Positions 1-6,203 of a DNA stretch of 6,745 bases are shown one piece after another (within the stretch, counting starts at the first letter, position 1; each line of letters begins with the position of its first letter). This DNA comes from Microcaldota archaeon. GTDB lineage: Archaea > B1Sed10-29 > WALL01 > WAMD01. A program made the translations under genes and the position numbers. Where the stretch lies: the NCBI GenBank assembly GCA_027077895.1, contig JALWQZ010000027.1, positions 1 through 6,745 on the forward strand, given 5' to 3'. The notes below the pieces were generated by a model. The model saw nothing but the letters and a program-made list of their open reading frames with translations, was not told the DNA's origin and did no database searches.

Positions 1-800
1 TTCGCTCTTCTAGCCATTCTCCTCTTGTACTGCACTTGGTGCTTCTCTCCAGCAGGGCAGAAGTGGAAGTTTATCCCCGCCTCCAATGCCTTCAATGCCA
101 GTTCTAGGCCAAATTCCCTGGACCCCCTTGCCTGTGGCTCTATCTCGTTTTCCCTTTCAAAACCTAGGCTCTCCAATGCCTTCCAGTTCGTGTCAGAGAA
201 TTCCAGTTCGTTGACGTTGAAGTAATCTACATCCAGTTTCCTTGCTAGGTCCACTAGGCCAAGAATCTCTGATTTCCAAGGCGCTAAATGCATTCCTGGC
301 ACTTCAATGGCCACGTCCATGCTAGTATCTAGGGCGGGTTTGAGCCTTTCCTCCTTTTGTGGCCCTAGGAGGTCGAACCTTATTTCGTCTAGTCCTGCTT
401 TCTCTAGGCGTTTTACAACGTTGGGCCTTGCATGGTAGCCGTTCGTGTACAGGTGAATATGGAACCTGTCTCCAAAGTGGTCCTTTAACATCCTGATTGC
501 TTTCACGGTTCTAGCAATGGTTTTTTCATTTGTTAAAGGATCTCCCCCGGTTATGCTGGCCCCCAAGGCATGCATTTCTTCTCCTTCCACTAACATGTCC
601 TGCCATTTCCTTATTGGCCTCTCGTTTGCCCATGACTGGTCTTTCCCTGCCCGCTTTGTGCTTATCGGGCAGTATGGACATGAGAGGTTGCATAATCCGG
701 TTATGAATATGACCTCCTTTGCCCCTTTCCAACAGAGTTTACACCCTGGACTAGGTTTTCCAACTAGCAATGCTCCCCATGGTTTTTTCACTAGAATCAT
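1..800 (-). CDS. Radical SAM protein, COG2108-like archaeal family (partial, 3' end outside window)
   Basis: The reading frame is open from the ATG at 800 down to the left edge (266 residues visible), so the C-terminus is missing. The radical SAM signature CNLSCPYC lies at residues 37-44 (C37, C41, C44), which would bind the [4Fe-4S] cluster that cleaves S-adenosylmethionine. GGDP at 85-88 fits the SAM-binding glycine motif. An extra pair, C20 and C23 (PGCKLC), precedes the signature, and C248 lies near the visible end in HFCPAG. The overall pattern (GKPSPGCKLC, then TGLC, ANERP, and a C-terminal YKRRMARRA stretch) resembles the archaeal COG2108 group described as related to pyruvate formate-lyase activating enzymes; its substrate is unknown to me. 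The start is fixed by an in-frame TAA at 842-840, leaving ATG 800 as the only ATG before the conserved region. No Shine-Dalgarno is seen, so a leaderless or short-leader mRNA is likely. The gene is transcribed away from the replication genes. The radical SAM assignment is firm; the subfamily is from memory of motifs. Confidence 0.9.
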   Translation of the reverse strand, partial: MILVKKPWGALLVGKPSPGCKLCWKGAKEVIFITGLCNLSCPYCPISTKRAGKDQSWANERPIRKWQDMLVEGEEMHALGASITGGDPLTNEKTIARTVKAIRMLKDHFGDRFHIHLYTNGYHARPNVVKRLEKAGLDEIRFDLLGPQKEERLKPALDTSMDVAIEVPGMHLAPWKSEILGLVDLARKLDVDYFNVNELEFSDTNWKALESLGFERENEIEPQARGSREFGLELALKALEAGINFHFCPAGEKHQVQYKRRMARRA

Positions 801-820
801 GCATAGGTTTGGGATTTTGC

Positions 821-844
821 TATTTTTAGGATTATCCTTTTAAA
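821..844 (-). promoter_or_regulatory. TATA-like elements for the leftward radical SAM gene
   Basis: Read on the minus strand, TTTAAAAGG runs from 844 to 836 and CTAAAAATA from 829 to 821. The first would place initiation about 13-15 bases before the ATG at 800. The second, centred 25 bases upstream, would give a leaderless transcript starting at the ATG itself. Which one is used cannot be decided from sequence. No ribosome binding site is visible before the ATG, which slightly favours the leaderless reading. Confidence 0.45.
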
Positions 845-865
845 CGTCTGTTCAGTTATTTCTCC

Positions 866-882
866 GAAATATTTATAAAAGG
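866..882 (+). promoter_or_regulatory. Archaeal TATA box for the rightward gene series
   Basis: TTTATAAAAG at 872-881, preceded by an A-rich BRE-like stretch (cgaaat, 866-871), is a near-ideal archaeal TATA box. Its centre is about 43 bases before the ATG at 919. Initiation about 26 bases downstream would fall near 902, leaving a short leader of roughly 17 bases that contains the AGGTGG ribosome binding site. It lies back to back with the promoter of the leftward radical SAM gene, making 801-918 a divergent control region. Confidence 0.65.
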
Positions 883-908
883 CCGCTGGGTATAATGTAA
901 CAACTAAA

Positions 909-914
909 AGGTGG
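909..914 (+). promoter_or_regulatory. Ribosome binding site of the 750-residue gene
   Basis: AGGTGG ends four bases before ATG 919 and matches the archaeal anti-Shine-Dalgarno complement (GGAGGTG) well. It favours ATG 919 over the second in-frame ATG at 937, before which only a weak taggt stretch is seen. Confidence 0.55.
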
Positions 915-918
915 TTAA

Positions 919-3171
919 ATGGTGTTTGGTAGGTCAATGTCCGCCCAGGCCAAGTTTAGAAAACTCTTGAAGATGAAGAAGAAGGAGATAAAACATGATT
1001 TTCGCAATGGCAGAATGTCATATTCTGACTATGTCAATGCCAAGAAGAGTCTGAAGATTTTGATAAGGAGGACTAGACCTGGTTTGTTTGGTAGGTACCG
1101 GGTTGCTTCTGTTGATGCCGAACATCTCAATGAGATTTTATCTAGTGTGCATGGTGTAAAGATTGCTGCACCTAAGGGTACGAAGATAAACCTCTACTAC
1201 CGGCCATTTGCAAGAACCACTGCCCTTGAGTCTGCTGTGATGGCGTTGGTACATGGTGTTAATCCGCCGGCGGGCAAGATCGCTGGAGGGAAATTCTTAC
1301 ATTCCGTTATGACAGAGGACCTTCCAAAATGGTTTGAGGCTAAAAAAACAGAGGAGTCCAAATCCAAGAAGGAGACAGAACCTAAACCGGAGAAGACAGA
1401 GTCAGCGGGTAAGGAGAAGGAATTGGAAGAGAAACAGATCGCAACCCAAGAGAAGCCAGGAACCGCCGCCAATAGATACGTACGTAGGGTATCTGTTGTG
1501 AAACCTAGGATAAGGTACTTGCCCCCAAAAACTGTTTCTAAGGAACTGGTTGAGAAGGTTGAGAAGAGGTTGTCAGAGAAGCCAGCAAGCAAGCAGGTCA
1601 CGCAGATGAACCTTGAAATGACAAAGGCTGAGGAGAAGAAGATAGCGCGTGGAAAGAAACCTAGAAGGCAAACCCCCGGTGTCAAGCAGGTTACTCTTGA
1701 TGAAATTAAGCAGGTGGAGCGCAAGATAAAGACAGGAACTCTTGATGATTTTGGCCTTGAGGTGAAGACCTCAACTGTGGCTGGTAAGAAGAGGCCATCA
1801 AGAAGCAGGCCTAAAAAAGTTAAGGGAACCACGGCTGGAGCCGTTCTAGAAGAGGTAAATACGGGAGCAGTGAAGAGGGCAGTGAAGCAGTTGAAGATAA
1901 CATCTGAGACATCTGAGTTGGTTAGTACTGCTAAAACCACAAGAACTCGATCAGGAAAAAGGCCAACTAGACGGTCCAGTGGTAGGTCTGGCAAGCGCTC
2001 TGGTACGCAGGCCAAGAGGAGTGGGAAGACTCTGTTTGACTTCGAAGAGAAGTCTACTTCGGTTAAGAAGGTGACGAAGAAGGTTACGAAGGAAGAATCA
2101 ATCAGCGTTGAGTTGAAGAAACTAGAATCCATTGCTAGAAAACTTGGTGTTTATGAAGATTACAAAACTAGAATTGCTAGACTAGGTGCAGAGAAGGATC
2201 CAGAGAAGTTGAAAAAGAAGATAGATAAGGTGAAATCGGAGTTGGACTTTGCAAGGAAGTTAAAGAAGCAAGGAATGGATATTGAAGAACTTCGTGCCTT
2301 CTTTGGTTTATCCAGACGCGTTGGTGTGAAGAAACTCGCAGACTACGCCAAGGACCTAGCGAAGATAAAGGATATAGATAGAACTATAGCATACAGGAGC
2401 GACCTATCAGATGAAGAAGTTGGCAATATCAAAATGACACTTGAGAAGTTGACAGAAAAACATGGCGATCACTTCTATATTACGTTCTTGAAGGGTAGAT
2501 TGCATGATGTTAGCGGAAACCCATCAGAGGCAAAATCATTTTACAACAAGTCCTTGTCTTTGCTACCAGACAAAAGAAGGGTGAAGAAGTTAGGGAATTA
2601 CACAAAGAATGTTTTGATGTCTTACCCTTCCTTAAATAAGGAGAGGGTTGTCCTAGATGTTGTGAAGAAGTCAGGTCCAAAATGGCTTTCAAATATCAAG
2701 TCTTATTCAGATTTACGGGATAAGTTGAGAGGTTATCCAAATCTAGTCAGGGAACTTGACAATATAGTTCTAGGAGGCAAAACGGATGAGGAGGTTAGGA
2801 ATGGTTTGAAGGGCTTGTTGCAGAGGGCTTCAATTATTCATGAGACAGTCTCATCAAATGATCTGTCAAGGATTGACGCTCTAATCAAGCAAAAGCCACA
2901 CCCAGACCTACTTATTGCCAAGGGGAATATTATCTACAAGACAGATAAAGACAGGGCATTGAGGTACTTTAAGGACATGGACTCTTCAGGTGTGGATACA
3001 TCTGGTTATTCTGGGTATATGGTTTCTAGGTTAATGTACGAGAAAGGGGATCTAAAGGGTGCTCTGGAGCACATACAGAATATGAATACAGAGGGCATTG
3101 ATCCTGAGATACAGTCAAAGTTGAATGAGTTGAAGAAGGAGATAGAGGACAAGATGAAGAAACATCGTTAA
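919..3171 (+). CDS. Unrecognised basic protein with low-complexity linker and C-terminal TPR-like repeats
   Basis: I do not recognise a characterised family for this 750-residue protein. No signal peptide or membrane segment is visible, so it is probably cytoplasmic. Residues 1-140 form a conserved-looking N-terminal domain: a lysine/arginine-rich helix at 8-50, then a mixed region ending near LPKWFEA. Residues about 140-400 are a low-complexity linker very rich in Lys, Arg, Glu, Ser and Thr, with RSGK three times (344, 356, 367) and KKVT twice (383-390). Three short motifs, TLDEI (259-263), TLDDF (274-278) and TLFDF (371-375), resemble PCNA-binding PIP peptides. Residues about 395-510 look helical or coiled coil. 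TPR-like helix pairs are at about 518-551 (G526, A538, P550 in consensus positions), 662-693 and 697-730. There is no cysteine. The AGGTGG site supports ATG 919. It is first in a rightward series ending in primase and GINS genes, which suggests, but does not show, a role as a scaffold in replication or chromosome maintenance. A secreted or ribosome-linked adaptor role is not excluded. Confidence 0.85.
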   Translation: MVFGRSMSAQAKFRKLLKMKKKEIKHDFRNGRMSYSDYVNAKKSLKILIRRTRPGLFGRYRVASVDAEHLNEILSSVHGVKIAAPKGTKINLYYRPFARTTALESAVMALVHGVNPPAGKIAGGKFLHSVMTEDLPKWFEAKKTEESKSKKETEPKPEKTESAGKEKELEEKQIATQEKPGTAANRYVRRVSVVKPRIRYLPPKTVSKELVEKVEKRLSEKPASKQVTQMNLEMTKAEEKKIARGKKPRRQTPGVKQVTLDEIKQVERKIKTGTLDDFGLEVKTSTVAGKKRPSRSRPKKVKGTTAGAVLEEVNTGAVKRAVKQLKITSETSELVSTAKTTRTRSGKRPTRRSSGRSGKRSGTQAKRSGKTLFDFEEKSTSVKKVTKKVTKEESISVELKKLESIARKLGVYEDYKTRIARLGAEKDPEKLKKKIDKVKSELDFARKLKKQGMDIEELRAFFGLSRRVGVKKLADYAKDLAKIKDIDRTIAYRSDLSDEEVGNIKMTLEKLTEKHGDHFYITFLKGRLHDVSGNPSEAKSFYNKSLSLLPDKRRVKKLGNYTKNVLMSYPSLNKERVVLDVVKKSGPKWLSNIKSYSDLRDKLRGYPNLVRELDNIVLGGKTDEEVRNGLKGLLQRASIIHETVSSNDLSRIDALIKQKPHPDLLIAKGNIIYKTDKDRALRYFKDMDSSGVDTSGYSGYMVSRLMYEKGDLKGALEHIQNMNTEGIDPEIQSKLNELKKEIEDKMKKHR
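1948..2028 (+). repeat. Basic RSGK repeat patch in the linker of the 750-residue protein
   Basis: Within residues 344-370 the tetrapeptide RSGK occurs three times at 11-12 residue spacing, in a stretch made almost entirely of Arg, Lys, Ser, Gly and Thr. The last copy leads directly into the TLFDF motif. Such patches usually bind nucleic acid non-specifically, but that function is inferred here from composition only. Confidence 0.5.
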
Positions 3172-3178
3172 ATATATG
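3168..3178 (+). promoter_or_regulatory. Possible TATA box for sppA overlapping the upstream stop codon
   Basis: TTAAATATATG spans the TAA stop of the preceding gene and is centred about 24-25 bases before the ATG at 3197, the spacing expected for a leaderless archaeal transcript. A weak AAGGA at 3188-3192 could alternatively serve as ribosome binding site on a read-through mRNA. AT-rich stop contexts produce such boxes by chance, so confidence is moderate. Confidence 0.4.
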
Positions 3179-3196
3179 TAAGCCATTAAGGATTGC

Positions 3197-4102
3197 ATGC
3201 CTAGAAAGAGACCACACTCCAACTCAAAGTTATTTTGGGGGAGTATCCTTGGATTGTCACTAGTTTTCATTATCCTAGGGGCTATTGTGTTATACTCTAG
3301 TCTATCACGCATTACCAGTCCTGAAATAGGTATCATAGACATATACAAGCCAATAAGCACGGTTCCATCAGACACTTTGTTCTCAAAAACGATAAGTTCG
3401 GAGCGGATTATACGCGAGTTAAAGGAGGCGGAGAACAACCCCAACATAAAGGTGATATTCCTTGACATTGACTCTCCAGGTGGGAGTGTCGTTGCGAGCA
3501 AGGCAGTTGCGTACGCTGTTCATAACTCAACGAAGCCAGTTGTTGCGTACATAAATGACATAGGAACAAGTGGCGCCTATTACATTGCAAGTGCGGCTAA
3601 TCTGGTCATTGCCGACGAGGACTCGTTGACAGGGAGCATTGGAGTCATTATGGAATTGGATAACTACGCGGGTTTGATGAGGAAGTTAGGTGTAAATGTG
3701 ACGGTGATAAAGGAGGGTCAGTTCAAGGATATTGGGAATCCTGCTAGGAAGATGACTCCACAGGAGAAGCAGATACTCCAAAACATAACCTACCTTGCTT
3801 ATCAACACTTCAAGAGAGACATACTCAAATTCAGAGGGAACAAACTTAAGGCACCGATAGACTCATTTGCAGATGGGCGGCCTCTCTCTGGGTATCAGGC
3901 ATGGAAACTCGGACTAGTTGACGAACTTGGAACTAGACAGTTTGCCCTAGAACAGGCCTGGAAACTGGCTAACCAGACCGGAGAGCCGAGAACCGTTAAT
4001 CTGAGTGAACAGAAGGTCTCGTTGCTAGACCTACTATTGTCCTCCATATCCCAGATAGCACCTGCTAGTTATTCTAGCGTTAAAATGGACGCACGCTTTT
4101 AA
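3197..4102 (+). CDS. sppA: Signal peptide peptidase SppA-type membrane serine protease (family S49)
   Basis: This 301-residue protein has the short, single-domain architecture of archaeal and Bacillus-type SppA. These membrane-anchored Ser/Lys-dyad proteases degrade leftover signal peptides and other membrane-associated peptides. A basic N-terminus (MPRKRPH) precedes one hydrophobic segment at about 12-35, predicting a single-pass anchor with the protease domain outside the membrane. The core follows in order: IFLDIDSPGG (87-96), the nucleophile Ser125 in GTSGAYYIAS, GSIGVI (146-151), and the general-base Lys177 in EGQFKDIG, corresponding to the HKD lysine of Bacillus SppA. The helix TPQEKQILQNI (187-197) and the SGYQAWKLGLVDELG block (231-245) are also typical. 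ATG 3197 is the natural start because it supplies the positively charged end of the anchor. The gene lies 25 bases after the TPR protein gene and about 24 bases before priL. No functional link to primase is evident; the neighbourhood may simply be conserved. No cysteine is present. Confidence 0.93.
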   Translation: MPRKRPHSNSKLFWGSILGLSLVFIILGAIVLYSSLSRITSPEIGIIDIYKPISTVPSDTLFSKTISSERIIRELKEAENNPNIKVIFLDIDSPGGSVVASKAVAYAVHNSTKPVVAYINDIGTSGAYYIASAANLVIADEDSLTGSIGVIMELDNYAGLMRKLGVNVTVIKEGQFKDIGNPARKMTPQEKQILQNITYLAYQHFKRDILKFRGNKLKAPIDSFADGRPLSGYQAWKLGLVDELGTRQFALEQAWKLANQTGEPRTVNLSEQKVSLLDLLLSSISQIAPASYSSVKMDARF

Positions 4103-4104
4103 TT
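4095..4104 (+). promoter_or_regulatory. Possible TATA box for priL overlapping the sppA stop codon
   Basis: The AT-rich stretch gcttttaatt is centred about 26 bases before the ATG at 4127, and no Shine-Dalgarno sequence is seen between sppA and priL (ccaaaatatac precedes the start). Both facts fit a leaderless priL transcript starting at or next to the initiation codon. The element is short and could be chance. Confidence 0.35.
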
Positions 4105-4126
4105 TGGCTAGTCCAAAATATACGTG

Positions 4127-5128
4127 ATGAACTATCTAGACGAACTGAGGTTTTCTGTTAAATATCCGTTCACTGAACTAGCAAAGAGGATAGTTTCAGA
4201 GATGAAAATCTCATTTGACAACCTCGATCCAGTCTTCATTGACAGGGCGATACAGAGGATAAACCAAGACGTCAAAGGTGGTGTACTTCTAAATGCTAAC
4301 TCTAGGTTAACCAGAGTCCTTGAGGCAGATCTAGTTTCGTTCCCTGTATCCAAAATTATCGTCTCCTTGTCCCCCGATTCCTTTTTGAAGAAGAAATTTG
4401 TCTCTGGGGAAGCGAACGCGTTGAGAAAATTCCTATTTGTTGAGAAGGATGAGGTCCTTAACTCACTTGCGTTGGAGTTGGGGATAAAGATTGTTGGTGG
4501 GAAGGTTCATTACAAGTCATACCTAAAGTTCATTCCCCCAGATGAGTCATACAAACTAGTGTACCAGGACCTTTCTTCTGGTTATATACGAGTGAACCGT
4601 TCAACTCTTGTCGAATTAATAACAACGGCGTTTTCTAGAAAACTGGAGAGCGATATTTCTAGGAAGCCCAAGGGACTGGAGCACCTTTCTGTCTATCTCT
4701 CTGAGGTGTCTATTGAGAGGAAGCAGTCAATAAACTACTCCGGGCCAGTGGATGCAGATGCATTCCCACCTTGCATGAAGAAACTTCTCGCAGATGCTTC
4801 TGCCGGGGTTCACCTTGGTCATAATGCTAGGTTTGCCCTCGCAGCGTTTCTGGTGAATGTTGGGCTAGATGAGGACAAGATCATTGATGTGTTTAGGGGC
4901 CAGGACAATTTCAACGAAAGATTGACTAGGTACCACGTTGAGTATATTATGGGTAAAAAGGGCTCTGGAAGTAAGAGGCTTCCACCATCTTGTGATAAGA
5001 TGAAGGTTTATGGTTTGTGTTTCAATCCTGACAACCTGTGCAAGAGGATAAAAAATCCCCTTGGATACTACAAGGCCAAAATTAGACGGAGGAACTATCA
5101 TGGATCCAAAGGTATGGCTGAGAGATGA
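4127..5128 (+). CDS. priL: DNA primase large subunit PriL
   Basis: PriL is the regulatory, non-catalytic subunit of the archaeal primase heterodimer. It helps PriS start and count RNA/DNA primers at the replication fork. The 333-residue length is normal for archaea. The N-terminal half is helical and begins with the typical pattern of a short leader followed by YPF and a helix (SVKYPFTELAKRIV). The C-terminal domain has exactly four cysteines, C216 (FPPC), C289 (PPSC), C298 (GLC) and C305 (NLC), spaced as ligands for the family's [4Fe-4S] cluster. Between the first and second lies the conserved GHNARFALAAFL helix, and NPLGYY follows the last. These are the only cysteines in the protein. I chose ATG 4127; a GTG directly before it at 4124 is an equal alternative that adds one residue. 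No ribosome binding site is visible, in contrast to the two genes downstream. The last 29 bases overlap priS, indicating translational coupling of the two subunits. Confidence 0.93.
   Translation: MNYLDELRFSVKYPFTELAKRIVSEMKISFDNLDPVFIDRAIQRINQDVKGGVLLNANSRLTRVLEADLVSFPVSKIIVSLSPDSFLKKKFVSGEANALRKFLFVEKDEVLNSLALELGIKIVGGKVHYKSYLKFIPPDESYKLVYQDLSSGYIRVNRSTLVELITTAFSRKLESDISRKPKGLEHLSVYLSEVSIERKQSINYSGPVDADAFPPCMKKLLADASAGVHLGHNARFALAAFLVNVGLDEDKIIDVFRGQDNFNERLTRYHVEYIMGKKGSGSKRLPPSCDKMKVYGLCFNPDNLCKRIKNPLGYYKAKIRRRNYHGSKGMAER
5088..5092 (+). promoter_or_regulatory. Ribosome binding site of priS, deciding its start
   Basis: GGAGG lies seven bases before ATG 5100, inside the 3' end of priL. This ideal spacing identifies ATG 5100 as the priS start rather than the in-frame TTG at 5061, which would add 13 residues unlike any PriS N-terminus I know and lies inside priL coding sequence without a good ribosome binding site. 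Confidence 0.8.
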
Positions 5129-6203
5129 GTTTTCAGAGTACTACAAGAAGCACAAAGTGGAATCACCTCCAATGATAAATAGAAGGGAATTTGGAGTGGG
5201 TATTGAAAAGAAGATTGATTACAGACACCTATCATTTAAAGACGATAACGCCCTGAATGCATATCTGCGGATAAATACGCCACTATATATATCCTATTCC
5301 GCCGCATACTACGAGTTCCCTGGCGCGACACCCATGATTGCAAAGAATCTTCTCAGTGCTGATTTAATTTTTGATTTTGACATGGGAGACGTCATGTCTG
5401 ATGTTCCAAAGTTCCCTAGGCCAGAAGACCTAGACCTAGTGAAAAGAGAGGTTGTCAAGTTAATAGAAGATTTCCTCATTCCAGACTTTGGTTTTAGTAA
5501 GGACGAGATTCTTGTGTTTTTCTCTGGTAGTAAGGGCTATCACATACATATACGGAGCGATGTTGTCCAGGATATGGACCAAAGGTCTAGGATGGAAATA
5601 GTGGACTATGTTTCTGGCATCATGAACCCGCGGTTCTTTGTTAAGGTTGTTGGGAAGAGCATACGTGGCCCAACGCCTGGCATGGGTGGGTGGCATGGGA
5701 AAATTGCTAGGGAGTTGCTAGACACACTATCTCTAGGTTCACCTGTTGAAATGAGCCGGAGACTAGGTATTGGCCTTTCTGTGGTCAATAGACTGATTGA
5801 GAGAAAAGAACAAGTTGTCGCTGGTATAAAATCTGGAGTCTGGGATCAAGCACCGGTCAGCAAGAACACGTGGTACTCTATCCTCCAGTCCATAGTTGCA
5901 GGAAGGGGAGTTAAGTTGGACAGGAATGTCACCATAGACATGGCAAGGTTGATTCGGCTTCCAATGAGTTTACACGGGGACAGCGGTCTTATAGTCGCTA
6001 GGGTAAAAAATATAGACACCTTCAAACCTCTAGATGATGCAATTGTGTTTGATAGAGACTATGTCCCTGTAGATGTTCCCCGCAACCTCAATATTTATCT
6101 AGGTGGAGACCAAGAAATAAGACCTGGTGAACAGGAGTTACCTAGGTACCTGGCGGTTTACCTAGTTGCTAAGGGAGGTGCGGTTCCAGTTGACAGATCT
6201 TGA
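5100..6203 (+). CDS. priS: DNA primase small (catalytic) subunit PriS
   Basis: PriS synthesises the primers that DNA polymerase extends, working as a heterodimer with PriL. From ATG 5100 the protein has 367 residues. Catalytic motif I is ADLIFDFDMGD with the metal-binding pair D92 and D94. Motif II is FSGSKGYHIHI with H148 and, unusually, K145 where most family members have arginine. Motif III is VTIDMARLIRLPMSLHG with the third acidic residue D280 and H292. The N-terminal pattern (an early EYY, then RREFGVG at 28-34) is also typical. There is no cysteine anywhere in the protein, and only 48 residues separate D94 from motif II. The zinc-binding element that usually sits there is therefore absent. 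The gene overlaps priL by 29 bases and gins51 by 14, and has a strong GGAGG site, so the subunits are probably made in a fixed ratio from one mRNA. Assignment is very secure; activity without the zinc element is inferred from the intact catalytic residues. Confidence 0.96.
   Translation: MDPKVWLRDEFSEYYKKHKVESPPMINRREFGVGIEKKIDYRHLSFKDDNALNAYLRINTPLYISYSAAYYEFPGATPMIAKNLLSADLIFDFDMGDVMSDVPKFPRPEDLDLVKREVVKLIEDFLIPDFGFSKDEILVFFSGSKGYHIHIRSDVVQDMDQRSRMEIVDYVSGIMNPRFFVKVVGKSIRGPTPGMGGWHGKIARELLDTLSLGSPVEMSRRLGIGLSVVNRLIERKEQVVAGIKSGVWDQAPVSKNTWYSILQSIVAGRGVKLDRNVTIDMARLIRLPMSLHGDSGLIVARVKNIDTFKPLDDAIVFDRDYVPVDVPRNLNIYLGGDQEIRPGEQELPRYLAVYLVAKGGAVPVDRS
6174..6180 (+). promoter_or_regulatory. Ribosome binding site of gins51, supporting a TTG start
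   Basis: GGAGGTG is a full seven-base match to the archaeal anti-Shine-Dalgarno complement. It lies within the priS 3' end, nine bases before the TTG at 6190. It supports TTG 6190 over the first in-frame ATG at 6220, which would remove the first ten residues of the GINS A-domain. Confidence 0.75.

Noticed and set aside
517..843. A 108-codon plus-strand open frame over the start of the radical SAM gene
   Set aside because: It is antisense to the conserved CNLSCPYC region, which is clearly coding on the minus strand; no family resemblance or ribosome binding site.
1197..2132. A 311-codon open frame on the minus strand inside the 750-residue gene
   Set aside because: It is antisense to the Lys/Glu-rich linker; its Ser/Phe/Leu/Val-rich composition is what the complement of AAG, AAA and GAG codons gives. 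It has no recognisable domain, and the sense frame is supported by a promoter, ribosome binding site and domains.
3172..3196. A terminator between the TPR protein gene and sppA
   Set aside because: There is no oligo-T run or hairpin in this 25-base gap, so I did not call one.
3115..3501. A 128-codon minus-strand open frame across the TPR gene end and the sppA start
   Set aside because: It is antisense to the sppA membrane anchor and spans two sense genes and their junction; no domain recognised.
5061..5099. An in-frame TTG extension of priS by 13 codons
   Set aside because: GGAGG at 5088-5092 fits ATG 5100 with seven-base spacing, and the extra residues are just another frame of the priL C-terminus.
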